From assembly GCF_018343665.1 (NCBI RefSeq), contig NZ_JAGYPM010000003.1, positions 892,687 through 956,686 on the forward strand: 64,000 bases of DNA, read 5' to 3'. Positions within the stretch are counted from its first letter, which is position 1; each line of letters opens with the position of its first letter. Source of the stretch: Cytobacillus citreus. Its GTDB lineage: Bacteria > Bacillota > Bacilli > Bacillales > Cytobacillaceae. Below the pieces are notes generated by a model. The model saw only the letters and a list, made by a program, of their open reading frames with translations, made no database searches and had not been told where the DNA came from. A program made the translations under genes and the position numbers. Of the stretch, positions 45,297 to 54,628 are shown piece after piece.

Positions 45297-45490
45297 CTTT
45301 TTTCACCCATTCTAATACTTTTTTTAAAGATTATTAATGATTTGTTTAAAATAGAAGTTTGAGATGAAAGGTTTCATGGTTGGATTGTAGTTAAATTAAA
45401 GGAGAATGAATAAGAGCGGGAACATTATGAGGATTTAAGCAGTATTTTTCCTAATCATCTATTCAAAGGCTTTCAATCATAAGACGAAAT

Positions 45491-45531
45491 AAAAAAGCGG
45501 AAGTTAATTTTGTATGCAACTCCCGCTTATT
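45491..45531 (-). terminator. Terminator of metK
   Basis: AAGCGG-AAGTT and AACTCC-CGCTT form a mismatched stem with TTTTTT following on the minus strand. Confidence 0.7.
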
Positions 45532-45536
45532 TCTTA

Positions 45537-46736
45537 TTATTTCAAAGCTTCTGCACGTAATGCTTCTGCTTTATCTGTACGTTCCCAAGGAAGATCAATA
45601 TCTGGGCGTCCGAAATGACCGTAAGCAGCAGTTTGCTTATAAATCGGACGGCGTAAGTTAAGCATATTAATGATGCCAGCTGGGCGAAGATCGAAGTTTT
45701 TGCGAACTAGGTCAACAAGTACATCCTCTTCTACTTTGCCCGTTCCGAAAGTATCTACAGAAATAGATACCGGCTGTGCAACACCAATAGCGTAGGCAAG
45801 CTGAACTTCAACTTTATCAGCTAGATCAGCTGCTACGATGTTTTTCGCCACATAGCGGGCAGCATAAGCAGCAGAACGGTCAACCTTTGTAGGATCCTTA
45901 CCAGAGAATGCACCTCCGCCATGACGAGCGTAGCCGCCATACGTATCAACAATAATCTTACGGCCAGTTAAGCCTGCATCCCCCTGAGGTCCACCAACAA
46001 CAAATCGGCCAGTTGGGTTAATAAAGTATTTTGTGTTCTCATCAATTAGTTCTTGTGGAACAACTGGGTTAATGACATGCTCTTTAAGATTTCGCTGAAT
46101 TTGCTCTAAGCTAATTTCAGGATGATGCTGAGTTGAAATAACAATTGTATCAATACGAACAGGCTTGTTATTTTCGTCGTATTCAACCGTTACTTGAGTT
46201 TTTCCGTCAGGACGAAGATAAGGAAGAATTTCCTCTTTACGTACTTCTGTTAAACGACGTGATAATTTATGTGCTAAAGAAATTGGAAGCGGCATAAGCT
46301 CTTTTGTTTCATTACAAGCATATCCGAACATTAAACCTTGGTCTCCAGCGCCAATTGCTTCGATTTCTTCATCACTCATTTTACCTTCACGAGCTTCTAA
46401 TGCTTGATCCACTCCCATTGCAATATCTGCTGATTGCTCATCAATAGAAGTTAAAACCGCACAAGTTTCTGAATCAAAGCCGTATTTTGCACGAGTATAA
46501 CCGATCTCTTTTACTGTTTCACGAACGATTTTTGGAATATCTACATATGTAGATGTAGTAATTTCACCTGCGACTAATACAAGTCCAGTTGTCACTGACG
46601 TTTCCGCAGCAACACGAGCATTCGCATCCTTCTCTAAAATAGCATCTAAAATTGCATCAGAAATTTGGTCACAAATTTTATCCGGATGACCTTCAGTAAC
46701 TGATTCAGAAGTGAACAAACGACGTTTTGTTGACAT
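45537..46736 (-). CDS. metK: S-adenosylmethionine synthetase
   Basis: MetK makes SAM from methionine and ATP. The 399 residues carry the signatures GEGHPDK-like [30 protein letters not shown] and [19 protein letters not shown]. The ATG at 46736 follows AAGGAGGAATATCAGA. A SAM-I riboswitch (46900-47075) lies 160 bp upstream and would shut the gene down when SAM is abundant. Confidence 0.98.
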   Translation of the reverse strand: MSTKRRLFTSESVTEGHPDKICDQISDAILDAILEKDANARVAAETSVTTGLVLVAGEITTSTYVDIPKIVRETVKEIGYTRAKYGFDSETCAVLTSIDEQSADIAMGVDQALEAREGKMSDEEIEAIGAGDQGLMFGYACNETKELMPLPISLAHKLSRRLTEVRKEEILPYLRPDGKTQVTVEYDENNKPVRIDTIVISTQHHPEISLEQIQRNLKEHVINPVVPQELIDENTKYFINPTGRFVVGGPQGDAGLTGRKIIVDTYGGYARHGGGAFSGKDPTKVDRSAAYAARYVAKNIVAADLADKVEVQLAYAIGVAQPVSISVDTFGTGKVEEDVLVDLVRKNFDLRPAGIINMLNLRRPIYKQTAAYGHFGRPDIDLPWERTDKAEALRAEALK

Positions 46737-46899
46737 TCTGATATTCCTCCTTATATATAATAATCGAGATTGCTTTTTGAAACTTAGTAATTTATCATAA
46801 GCAAACTCAGTTTGATACGGAACTCATTCCCTAAATAGTATGAAATAAATTTGGAGTTTTTATAAAGCGCTTTTTAAGTGCCTTCCATCAAAATGCAAA

Positions 46900-47075
46900 A
46901 TAAAAAACCTTTCCATCCATGTGAAAAGGTTGAAGCAAATCGATTCGCGCCTTTCACTCTTATCGTTCAAGGAATAAATCCTTGCGTCAGGTTAGCACCT
47001 TTGCTATTAAAGATCATTAGCAGGTTGCTGGGCTTCATTGGGCCTGTCCCTCCGCCAGCTCGGGATAAGAGAGTA
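46900..47075 (-). promoter_or_regulatory. SAM-I (S-box) riboswitch of metK
   Basis: Read on the minus strand the aptamer has the conserved pieces CTTATCCCGAGCTGGCGGAG, GGCCCAATGAAGCCCAGCAACC and AAGGTGCTAACCTGACGCAAGG, and closes with GATAAGAG. It ends in the terminator AACCTTTTCACATGG...AAAGGTTTTTT at 46902-46931. Confidence 0.96.
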
Positions 47076-47090
47076 TCCGTTCAAGGTTAA

Positions 47091-47119
47091 ATCATAAGGA
47101 AATAATGAAAAAATGTCAA
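47091..47119 (-). promoter_or_regulatory. SigA promoter of the metK leader
   Basis: On the minus strand TTGACA (47114-47119) and TATGAT (47091-47096) are 17 bp apart. The start point would fall at the edge of the S-box. Confidence 0.85.
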
Positions 47120-47163
47120 TAAAATTCTCAAGATCATTTGGTGTTTTTTCAACTAGATGCGCA

Positions 47164-47538
47164 TTATAATGAACAACTGCCATTATCACATTTTTTCCTA
47201 AGGATTTTATGTCTATTCTTTGCTATCCATTTATAGATAATAGTTCCTAAAATCGACATTCCTGGGATATAAAGAATAGCTCCTAAAACCATCGTAGCGG
47301 GAAAAAGCGTGAGTAAATACCTGACAGCATAAAAACCAGTAAGAACTTTTCTACCAGAAGTAATTATATGAAGTTCTTTACGTAAACTGTTATAATCAAA
47401 CGGGATAGCCTGATCTTTTTTTTCGTATTCCTGCAACGAAACCCATTCAACCTTATGAAGCCAATCAAATTTTTTAAAAATTCGTTTCGTTTCCTTGCAT
47501 AAGGAGCATGTTTTATCGTACAATGCTATCGTTTTCAT
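47164..47538 (-). CDS. DCC-family thiol-disulfide oxidoreductase-like protein (DUF393)
   Basis: This 124-residue protein starts MKTIALYDKTCSLCKETKRI, a CxxC motif in the position of the family DCC signature. A hydrophobic region at residues ~70-105 may contact the membrane, and the end is CDNGSCSL. The role is unknown; the motif suggests redox activity. It is divergent from pckA and lies just upstream of the metK promoter. Confidence 0.8.
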   Translation of the reverse strand: MKTIALYDKTCSLCKETKRIFKKFDWLHKVEWVSLQEYEKKDQAIPFDYNSLRKELHIITSGRKVLTGFYAVRYLLTLFPATMVLGAILYIPGMSILGTIIYKWIAKNRHKILRKKCDNGSCSL

Positions 47539-47654
47539 GTAATCATTCCTAATTTCAACATTAATACTTTAAGTTTAACACATTGATCCTAATTTAATAT
47601 TTTCTTCAAAAAAGATATTACTACTGTGCAAAAGAAAAAAGTTCATAAATAGTA

Positions 47655-47682
47655 TAGACTAATCATCTTAATGTGTTATACT
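47655..47682 (+). promoter_or_regulatory. pckA promoter with CcpN-like operator
   Basis: TAGACT (47655-47660) and TATACT (47677-47682) are 16 bp apart. TGTGTTATACT at 47672-47682 overlaps the -10 and fits the pattern TRTGHYATAYW as I recall it for CcpN, the repressor of gluconeogenic genes in B. subtilis. Repression on glucose is inferred. Confidence 0.6.
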
Positions 47683-47738
47683 ATTTATAATTGAAATCAC
47701 TATCAAAATAATACTGTATAAAGGAAGGTATTTATCAG

Positions 47739-49325
47739 ATGAATTCTGTTAGCATTCCGAATAAGTTAAACGCTTTATTAAAAGGAATTAATGTTCAAGT
47801 ACAACTATCTGTTCCTCAGCTTGTGGAAAAGGTATTAAATCGTAGAGAAGGCTCACTTACATCAACCGGTGCTGTTTGTGCAACTACCGGAAAATATACA
47901 GGTCGTTCCCCTAAAGATAAATACATTGTAGAAGAAGCATCTTCGAAAGATAAAGTGGATTGGGGCAGTGTAAATCAACCCATTTCAGAAGAAGTTTTTT
48001 CTAACCTATATGATAAGGTATTAAACTACTTACAAGATAAAGATGAAGTGTTTGTCTTCAAAGGATTTGCAGGTGCTGATAAAAAACATCGCCTTCCAAT
48101 TCAAGTTATTAATGAGTATGCATGGCATAACTTATTTGCACACCAAATGTTCATTCGTCCAACAGATGAAGAATTATTAGATCATCAAGCAGAGTTCACT
48201 GTTATTTCTGCTCCAAACTTTAAAGCAGATCCTGCTGTTGATGGTACAGCTTCTGAAACATTCATTATTGTATCATTCGAGCGCCGCACTGTATTGATTG
48301 GCGGTACAGAATATGCTGGAGAAATTAAGAAATCTATTTTCTCTGTTATGAACTATTTACTTCCGCAAAACGATATTTTACCAATGCACTGTTCATCCAA
48401 TGTTGGTCTTGAAGGTGATGTTGCTTTATTCTTCGGTCTTTCTGGAACTGGTAAAACGACTTTATCAGCTGATCCAAATCGCCGCTTAATTGGTGATGAC
48501 GAGCATGGCTGGTCACCAAATGGTGTATTTAATATCGAAGGCGGCTGCTATGCGAAATGCATTAACCTAAGTCGTGAAAAAGAACCACAAATCTTTGATG
48601 CCATCCGTTTTGGTTCTGTATTAGAAAATGTGGTTATTAATTCAGAGTCTCGCGTAGCTGATTATGATGACAACACGTTAACTGAAAATACTCGTGCGGC
48701 TTATCCGCTTCAAGCAATTGATAATATTGTTGATCCAAGCATTGCTGGTCATCCAAATACAATTGTATTCTTAACAGCTGATGCATTCGGAGTATTGCCT
48801 CCAATTGCAAAATTATCGAAAGAGCAAGCTATGTACCATTTCTTAAGCGGCTATACATCTAAGCTAGCTGGTACAGAGCGCGGTATTACATCACCACAAG
48901 CAACATTCTCAACTTGCTTTGGTTCACCATTCCTACCGCTTCCTGCAACTGAGTATGCAGAAATGCTTGGTAAGAAAATCGATGAGCACAATGCAAAAGT
49001 ATTCTTAGTGAATACAGGCTGGACTGGCGGCGAATACGGAGTCGGAAACCGTATGAAGCTTCCATACACTCGTGCCATGATTCAATCTGCTTTAGAAGGC
49101 GAACTAAATAATGTAGAGACAATCAAAGATGAAATCTTTGGTTTAGAAATTCCTCTACATGTACCTGGTGTACCTGATGAAGTGCTTCAACCAAACAAAA
49201 CTTGGGCAGATCAATCTGCTTATGAAGCAAAGGCAAAAGAATTAGCTTCTAAGTTCCGTGAAAACTTTAAGAAATTCGCAAACGTCCCTACTGAAATTGA
49301 AGAAAATGGCGGACCAATTGCTTAA
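47739..49325 (+). CDS. pckA: Phosphoenolpyruvate carboxykinase (ATP)
   Basis: PckA converts oxaloacetate and ATP to phosphoenolpyruvate, CO2 and ADP, the first committed step of gluconeogenesis. The kinase loop [14 protein letters not shown], the metal site [10 protein letters not shown] and [11 protein letters not shown] are all present. The 528 residues are of full length. AAAGGAAGG precedes the ATG at 47739. A strong terminator follows. Confidence 0.97.
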   Translation: MNSVSIPNKLNALLKGINVQVQLSVPQLVEKVLNRREGSLTSTGAVCATTGKYTGRSPKDKYIVEEASSKDKVDWGSVNQPISEEVFSNLYDKVLNYLQDKDEVFVFKGFAGADKKHRLPIQVINEYAWHNLFAHQMFIRPTDEELLDHQAEFTVISAPNFKADPAVDGTASETFIIVSFERRTVLIGGTEYAGEIKKSIFSVMNYLLPQNDILPMHCSSNVGLEGDVALFFGLSGTGKTTLSADPNRRLIGDDEHGWSPNGVFNIEGGCYAKCINLSREKEPQIFDAIRFGSVLENVVINSESRVADYDDNTLTENTRAAYPLQAIDNIVDPSIAGHPNTIVFLTADAFGVLPPIAKLSKEQAMYHFLSGYTSKLAGTERGITSPQATFSTCFGSPFLPLPATEYAEMLGKKIDEHNAKVFLVNTGWTGGEYGVGNRMKLPYTRAMIQSALEGELNNVETIKDEIFGLEIPLHVPGVPDEVLQPNKTWADQSAYEAKAKELASKFRENFKKFANVPTEIEENGGPIA

Positions 49326-49338
49326 TATTTTATGATTG

Positions 49339-49378
49339 AAAAAGGGTGTCTGATTGGGCACCCTTTTCGTTTTTTTTC
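49339..49378. terminator. Terminator of pckA
   Basis: AAAAGGGTG and CACCCTTTT pair around a short loop and are followed by CGTTTTTTTT. The reverse strand could also serve the convergent anti-sigma gene. Confidence 0.9.
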
Positions 49379-49381
49379 ACA

Positions 49382-50335
49382 TTATGGTTCCGCTTTTTTA
49401 ACCTCAACAATGGTTGAATGATCCAATATCTTCAACCGATATTTTCCGCTTTTCCTTAAGGTTAATTCACCTGTATACGATGATCCATTTTTCATTGTAT
49501 CTGCTCTAATAAAATCCATTTTATCCTTAAATATAAAGACCTCTTTCTTTCTATCCTCAAGACTAAATAACTCTACTTCAATTTGTTCAGGCAAATTAGA
49601 GCCAGTAATATCTAGAGAGACATCTTTGTAATGTCCAATTTGCAAATCTTCTTGTGAAATTAAGAGTGTCGAATCTCCAACTTGTACATAGGGCTCTTTT
49701 ACATAAATCGAAAACGTTGCATATTCCTTTCCTTCTAGCATGAATTTTAAATTCCAGTTGCCTGAATGAGGAAAAACCTTAAAACTTGTTAAAGCATGTG
49801 CCGTGGCATCATATAGACTTGAACTCAATATAAGATTATTTGTCATTTCAAGCTCAAGGCCTGTATCAGTATGAATGCCAATGATTTGCAATTCTTTATT
49901 TAAAAGATTTTCCTTTTCCCCCCATAAGAAGGCAAATAATTTGCCTACGCCACGATAATCCTCCGCAACCCACTCGGGAGGGCCAAAAATACTGGCTTTA
50001 TTAGGTATGCCAAAGTTATATTCTGCACGAGTTGGATTTCCGCTTTCATCTATTAAAGGAAAATGAACAGCACTGACTGCCTTAGGAGTAACATTCCCAG
50101 TTTGATTGCCTATTTCTCCTATTAGATTTTCGAAAAGCAATATAGGCACAATAATGAAAATAGCAAGTACTGCACAAATAGCCCCAGCTTTTCTCCAATA
50201 AAAGTTTGCTTTCTTATTTTTCCCCTTATTCGCTCTAATTGCCATCATCACTTTATCCCGCTGATCACACGTTAATTCATAATCAGGGAAGTTTCGCATT
50301 TTCTCAAGCAGATGTTTATCTGAAAGATGGGTCAC
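49382..50335 (-). CDS. Putative membrane anti-sigma factor
   Basis: The 317-residue protein has a cytoplasmic N-terminus of about 48 residues, one membrane segment (AICAVLAIFIIVPILLF, ~51-68) and a large outer part rich in beta strands. It overlaps the end of an ECF sigma gene by 20 bp. That arrangement is typical of an anti-sigma factor, although no zinc anti-sigma motif is seen. The GTG start at 50335 has AGGAGG nine bases upstream inside the sigma gene. The signal sensed is unknown. Confidence 0.7.
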   Translation of the reverse strand: MTHLSDKHLLEKMRNFPDYELTCDQRDKVMMAIRANKGKNKKANFYWRKAGAICAVLAIFIIVPILLFENLIGEIGNQTGNVTPKAVSAVHFPLIDESGNPTRAEYNFGIPNKASIFGPPEWVAEDYRGVGKLFAFLWGEKENLLNKELQIIGIHTDTGLELEMTNNLILSSSLYDATAHALTSFKVFPHSGNWNLKFMLEGKEYATFSIYVKEPYVQVGDSTLLISQEDLQIGHYKDVSLDITGSNLPEQIEVELFSLEDRKKEVFIFKDKMDFIRADTMKNGSSYTGELTLRKSGKYRLKILDHSTIVEVKKAEP

Positions 50336-50837
50336 CTTGCACAGCCTCCTTCAAAAGAAAATTTAGCTTTTTTGTCGCGCGATAAAAGTTCACGTTTACT
50401 TTATTAGTTGTCCATCCAAGTACCTCTGCTGTCTCCGCTGCAGAAAGCTCCGCAATCCCCCGAAGAAGCACCACATCCCGGTAATTTGCTTTTAATTGAT
50501 TAATAGCTTTATATAATTGAACCAATTCCGATTTTTGGACGATACTTTCATCTATTTGAATAGAGTCTATGGGACTTTGCTTTAATAATTTTTCTTTTAG
50601 GTTTTTCCATGCTGTTCTTTTTCGATAGTAATCAATTGCTGAATTTCGAGCGATTGAAATTAGCCATGTTTTCGGATTAGAATCATATCTAAATCGTTCA
50701 TAGGAAAGATACGCTCTTAAAAAGGTGTCTTGCACAAGATCTTCGACATCTTTAGATCCTGTATAGTAAACAAGGTATCTTGTTATCTCTTTTTCATAAT
50801 GATAAAACCATTGTTCAATTTGCTGGCCAGCTTCCAT
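50316..50837 (-). CDS. ECF-type RNA polymerase sigma factor
   Basis: This 173-residue sigma-70 family factor has region 2 (VEDLVQDTFLRAYLSYERFR) and region 4 with a helix-turn-helix (LSAAETAEVLGWTTNKVNVN). It has no region 1 or 3, so it is an ECF sigma factor. The ATG at 50837 follows AGGAGGAAAGAAA. It is the first gene of a pair with the membrane protein at 49382-50335. In B. subtilis the gene between pckA and ytmA is the small ytmB, so this pair is specific to this lineage. Confidence 0.9.
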   Translation of the reverse strand: MEAGQQIEQWFYHYEKEITRYLVYYTGSKDVEDLVQDTFLRAYLSYERFRYDSNPKTWLISIARNSAIDYYRKRTAWKNLKEKLLKQSPIDSIQIDESIVQKSELVQLYKAINQLKANYRDVVLLRGIAELSAAETAEVLGWTTNKVNVNFYRATKKLNFLLKEAVQGDPSFR

Positions 50838-51062
50838 TTTCTTTCCTCCTTCCCGTTATACATAAGACGGAATAGAAATTTTTTTATTACAATATTTTAA
50901 AAATTTCTTGTATAGAAAAAAATATGTTTCGAGATTATTTCTGAAAATTACGACTATTATTTTGGTTATAATAAATGCACCTAACAGATATTTAGGCGCA
51001 TTTTTATCATATTTTCTTTCTGATATGTAATCGTTGTCTGATTATTTTCCATTTCTACTTTA

Positions 51063-51830
51063 TTAATCAATTTGCGATTTCATCCAAGAAGTTAAATCTT
51101 TAACTACCCTTCGATTAATAGCGGGTGGAAAATAGTGTGTAAAGTTTTCGAAGAACCAGCTTTCTACTTTTTTATCAAGCATTTTCAATCTTTTCTCAAG
51201 TCGGTATGCGTGTTCGATTGAGACATTTTCATCCTTTTCACCGTGAATAATTAACGTCGGTGCCTGCAGGTTTTCCAGGTAAAAAAGAGGAGTGCGATAT
51301 TCATATCGCTCAGGAAACTTAGTTGGAGTGCCGCCAATAACCCGCTTCATCATCTTACGTAAATCGTGTCGTTCTACATAGGTAAGAAACATATCACTTA
51401 CCCCGCCCCATGTGACAAGCGATTTCGCTTCTGGAAATTGAATGGCTGTTAATAAAGCCATGACTCCCCCTCTTGAAAAACCAAAAATATGTACACCCTT
51501 TGTACGCGGATGTGATCGCAAAAGCATATAGGCAGAAAATGCATCCTCTCTATCTTCTCCTGCAAAGTCCTCATTGCCCTCTCCACCTTGATTACCTCGG
51601 TAAAATGGGGCAAACACAATAAATCCTTCAGAAGCAAATTGAATGATACGGCCAGGTCTTACCTGCCCTACACTTTTGATCCCTCCTCGCAAATATAGAA
51701 ATCCTTCATAAATATTTTCATCTTTTGGCTCAGCAAGAAGGCCCTTTATTTTCAATCCATTTACTTCATAAGTAACAATGGATAATTCAATATTTGGATG
51801 AGGGGATGGAAATCTCTGTTTACTTAACAC
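51063..51830 (-). CDS. ytmA: Prolyl-oligopeptidase-like alpha/beta hydrolase YtmA
   Basis: YtmA is a soluble serine hydrolase of the prolyl oligopeptidase (S9-like) fold. The nucleophile elbow is FGFSRGGVMA, the acid is in HGEKDENVS and the histidine in FTHYFPP. LYLRGGIKSVGQVRPGRI and FYRGNQGGEGNEDFAGEDRE are near-identical to B. subtilis YtmA. The substrate is unknown. It starts at GTG 51830 with AAGGAG about 10 bases upstream. Confidence 0.92.
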   Translation of the reverse strand: MLSKQRFPSPHPNIELSIVTYEVNGLKIKGLLAEPKDENIYEGFLYLRGGIKSVGQVRPGRIIQFASEGFIVFAPFYRGNQGGEGNEDFAGEDREDAFSAYMLLRSHPRTKGVHIFGFSRGGVMALLTAIQFPEAKSLVTWGGVSDMFLTYVERHDLRKMMKRVIGGTPTKFPERYEYRTPLFYLENLQAPTLIIHGEKDENVSIEHAYRLEKRLKMLDKKVESWFFENFTHYFPPAINRRVVKDLTSWMKSQID

Positions 51831-51852
51831 TCAGTATCATCTCCTTTTTAGA

Positions 51853-52020
51853 AACTGGCGGATATTTTAGCGAAAGTAGCGGATATCCCAAAAATTTTTA
51901 ACTGAGCTATTTTGGAGAACAAGCTGATATATTGAAAATCTGACCGATATCTTGCTTAAACTAGCCGATATTTCGAAATTCTGACCGATATCTTGCTTAA
52001 ACTAGCCGATATTTCAAAAA
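51853..52020. repeat. Degenerate GATAT repeat tract
   Basis: The spacer between ytmA and ytlA holds about seven (C/G)GATAT cores at roughly 20-bp steps. These include GGCGGATAT, AGCGGATAT and a 41-bp unit repeated twice (TCTGACCGATATCTTGC...CTAGCCGATATTTC at 51939 and 51980). The core resembles the complement of the 20-bp unit at 26861-27272 (GTGGCGGATAT). The rest of 51831-52151 shows only the ytlA leader. Confidence 0.75.
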
Positions 52021-52151
52021 ATCCAATACCATTTTTCTAGCTCTCTTCTCAAATAAAAAATTATATATAGGCATTCACACATTTTTTGCACATTCATACG
52101 ATAATGTAGGCTTTAAAGCTTATTATTTGTTTTTTTAGGGAGGGCTTTTGA

Positions 52152-52517
52152 ATGAAAAAATGGCTAAAGATTAGTTTTTCTCTCCTGATCATTTCCATAC
52201 TTATTATACCATTGGCAGCCTGCGGCAAAGATGAGGTTAAAAATGTACGGATTGGTGAAGTAACACGATCTATATTTTACGCTCCGCAATATGTAGCGAT
52301 TGAGAAAGGCTTTTTTAAAGAGCAAGGGCTAAACGTTACGCTAACAACAACTGCTGGTGGAGATAAAACTATGACTGCACTTCTTTCCGATAGCATCGAT
52401 GTAGCCCTTGTCGGCTCTGAAACATCAATTTACGTCTCTACACAAGGCTCCAATGATCCCGTCATCAACTTCGCCCATGTAATACAAAACATAATACAGG
52501 GAAAATATTTTATTTAA
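52152..52517 (+). pseudogene. ytlA: Truncated ytlA (ABC transporter substrate-binding lipoprotein)
   Basis: The first ~110 residues are a NMT1/SsuA-type binding lipoprotein. They show signal peptide and lipobox LAAC, then RSIFYAPQYVAIEKGFFKEQ and the family block GGDKTMTALLSDSIDVALVG. After VINFAH the reading becomes IQNIIQGKYFI and stops, where full proteins continue for ~200 residues. The ABC genes ytlB-D expected next are absent, and phage genes follow. I conclude a prophage has inserted in ytlA at about 52480. The stub is not expected to work in transport. Confidence 0.82.
52470..52500. other. Probable left prophage attachment junction (attL)
   Basis: Homology to ytlA ends within this stretch (after the codons for NFAH), and prophage DNA begins. 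The core would be the sequence shared with the other end, which is outside the window, so the exact base cannot be set. Confidence 0.55.
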
Positions 52518-53155
52518 CCTATCTTAATCTTCAAGCCATTACTCTTAACCTTTATCGGTGCTGGTTCTTCTTTTTTCAAACTGTTTAAGAAATGGTTAAA
52601 TGATTCGGCTTGGAATATCTTAAAAGGATACCGATCATCCAGGGCATATCTTTGCTCACTTAATATTAGAATGTGTGGAAAAGGCTTTGCGATGATTCCC
52701 GTATTAAACAAATCAGCATATCGATCAATCTTATCCTGCATCTGCTTTTCGGAGTAGATGCTTTTTTGTACTTCAATAAAGAAGCCAGTGTTCCTAAAGT
52801 TAAGATATGCATCAGGTTCGACATTCCCCTTGCTTCCATACTTCGGCTCAACCAGGAATGTTTCAATGTGGCCGTGCTTCCTTATTTCTTTATATGTTTC
52901 AAGGATAGCAAGGAAATGACCAATCTTTGCACTGTTCTTTTTAATCTGTACTTCTGGACCAAAATAGACGTAAGGAGAAAATGCTGTTGACCGTTGGATC
53001 TGTCCATCCCTGAGTAAGCGAAGCAAAACATTATTAGCAGCATATTGAGGATTTTTCAAATTTGAGAAGTGTAGCTCGGCAATTGAATCTCGATCCATCA
53101 CTCTGAATTTATTTAAGTATTTAATGATTGCTTTATCACGTTTAGTTAACATCAT
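52514..53155 (-). CDS. Replication-relaxation family protein
   Basis: This 213-residue protein starts with a winged-helix-like part (MLTKRDKAIIKYLNKFRVM, LLRDGQIQRS) and continues with a nuclease-like region containing VEPDAYLNFRNTGFFIEVQ and DKIDRYADLF. It matches replication-relaxation family proteins that accompany FtsK-like ATPases on phages and plasmids. Its precise function is unknown. It overlaps the upstream FtsK-like gene by 14 bp, so the two are coupled. It is the gene nearest to the junction. Confidence 0.8.
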   Translation of the reverse strand: MMLTKRDKAIIKYLNKFRVMDRDSIAELHFSNLKNPQYAANNVLLRLLRDGQIQRSTAFSPYVYFGPEVQIKKNSAKIGHFLAILETYKEIRKHGHIETFLVEPKYGSKGNVEPDAYLNFRNTGFFIEVQKSIYSEKQMQDKIDRYADLFNTGIIAKPFPHILILSEQRYALDDRYPFKIFQAESFNHFLNSLKKEEPAPIKVKSNGLKIKIG

Positions 53156-54290
53156 TAAACACGTCCTTTTCTGTCAATTCTTTTGGTTTATCCGTAACAT
53201 CTTTGGCAGATCCCTTAGCAACCATAAATGGGTTAAGAAACTTTTTCGCTTTCTCCATCGTTAAATAAGGAGCTTGGATTTCATACAATTTATCACTATT
53301 CATAACAAACCTGCCGCTGGTTTCAATCTTATGTGCATCAGGCGTATTAACTATTTTTGATTCCATTGCATCCCTAAGCTTGAAGCCCATGCTGACGGTT
53401 AGATTAGCACGGATTGTTGTGTCTAATACTTTTGCATTCGGACGTTGCATGGAAAGGATAGCATAGACTCCAAGTGTCCTACCTATGGCTACTATTTCAG
53501 TAAGAATATCCATTATCAATTCGTCTTTTCTTAACATAACAAACTCATCAATGCAGACAACCAAATATGGCTTTCTATGCTCAGCTGGTAGATCATCCAC
53601 ATGACTAACCTCGAACATTTCCGTTAAATCGCTTCGTTCATCTAATTCTTTCTTGATATGCAGCAACATCCTTTGAATATCTCTTGCACTACTGTGGACA
53701 CATTGCACATGCTCGACTTTTCTAAATAAATGAAACTCTGATTTTTTACAATCACCAAGGTACAATTCTAATTCATTTGGTTTTTTCGTTTTTATCAAAG
53801 TTGTTAAGATGGAACGCAACTGAGTGGATTTTCCGGATCCTGTTTCACCAGCAATTAATATGTGAGGTTGCTGCAGTAAATCAAAGGCAACATATTGTCC
53901 GTTTCTATCTTTTCCGCAAATGATACCTAGGCTAAATGGTGCGATTACTGGCTTTATTTGTTCAAAGTTATACCTTAATTCAGAAGGCATAGAAGTATGG
54001 TAAACCGTCAATGAATATTTCTTGATCTCTCCATCAAGTTCAATGTTCTTTCCAAAATGCTGTTGAAAGGCAAAGAAGTTCTTTTTGAGTAAATCAGGAT
54101 TCAGTCCGTTTGGAAGTGTGAAAGTTATTGTAGTAGATTCTTTTTCTAGGTCTACAGAGTGGATTTTAGGGAAGATTAGTCTTTTATTATCTTTATCAAT
54201 TTTATAAGTTAAGTGGATTTCCCCCGATTTAAAGGCATCGATAAGTTTTTTTCTAGTCTGCAATTTTGCCCATGTTTCTTTTAATTTCAT
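53142..54290 (-). CDS. FtsK/SpoIIIE-like DNA translocase
   Basis: This is a soluble FtsK/HerA-type ATPase of 382 residues. Walker A is LIAGETGSGKSTQLRS (~145) and Walker B YLVVCIDEFVML (~245). SMQRPNAKVLDTTIRANL is the sensor/arginine-finger region. It has no membrane anchor and no FtsK gamma domain. In mobile elements such proteins move DNA, for example in conjugative transfer of actinobacterial plasmids; the role in this phage is unknown. GGGGTGG precedes the ATG. Confidence 0.88.
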   Translation of the reverse strand: MKLKETWAKLQTRKKLIDAFKSGEIHLTYKIDKDNKRLIFPKIHSVDLEKESTTITFTLPNGLNPDLLKKNFFAFQQHFGKNIELDGEIKKYSLTVYHTSMPSELRYNFEQIKPVIAPFSLGIICGKDRNGQYVAFDLLQQPHILIAGETGSGKSTQLRSILTTLIKTKKPNELELYLGDCKKSEFHLFRKVEHVQCVHSSARDIQRMLLHIKKELDERSDLTEMFEVSHVDDLPAEHRKPYLVVCIDEFVMLRKDELIMDILTEIVAIGRTLGVYAILSMQRPNAKVLDTTIRANLTVSMGFKLRDAMESKIVNTPDAHKIETSGRFVMNSDKLYEIQAPYLTMEKAKKFLNPFMVAKGSAKDVTDKPKELTEKDVFNDVN

Positions 54291-54291
54291 C

Positions 54292-54477
54292 CTATAACCA
54301 CCCCAAAATTGGATTAGTTTCTATAAAGTAAATGCCAGCTACAAGTCCTGCTAGTGGTAAAGCTATTTTTAATACATTCCCCAATGCATGAAACCCATAA
54401 GCTTCTAAAGTTTTATCGAGACAAGCCAATATAATAGTTACTCCACCAGCAAGTAAAATTGCTCCATCAAATAACAT
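54292..54477 (-). CDS. Small two-helix membrane protein
   Basis: The 61-residue protein has two hydrophobic segments, GAILLAGGVTIILACL and LKIALPLAGLVAGIYFI. Its stop is one base ahead of the FtsK-like start, so it belongs to that operon. It may anchor the translocase to the membrane, which is inference. I know no named homologue. Confidence 0.7.
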   Translation of the reverse strand: MLFDGAILLAGGVTIILACLDKTLEAYGFHALGNVLKIALPLAGLVAGIYFIETNPILGWL

Positions 54478-54628
54478 TTTTATTCCTCCTTTTAAATTAT
54501 CAATTAATTTGAAAATTATTTATCCCCCTCGGACTCCCCCTTCAGGCCTTCCGGCTTCGCCTCCCTCTTAACATATTTTGTTTTTGTTGTTGATACGAGC
54601 TTTTTACCTGTACAAGTGCACTAATGCT

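Noticed and set aside
53142..54290. Chromosomal FtsK or SpoIIIE
   Set aside because: The protein lacks membrane anchors and the gamma domain, is half the length and lies in a prophage.
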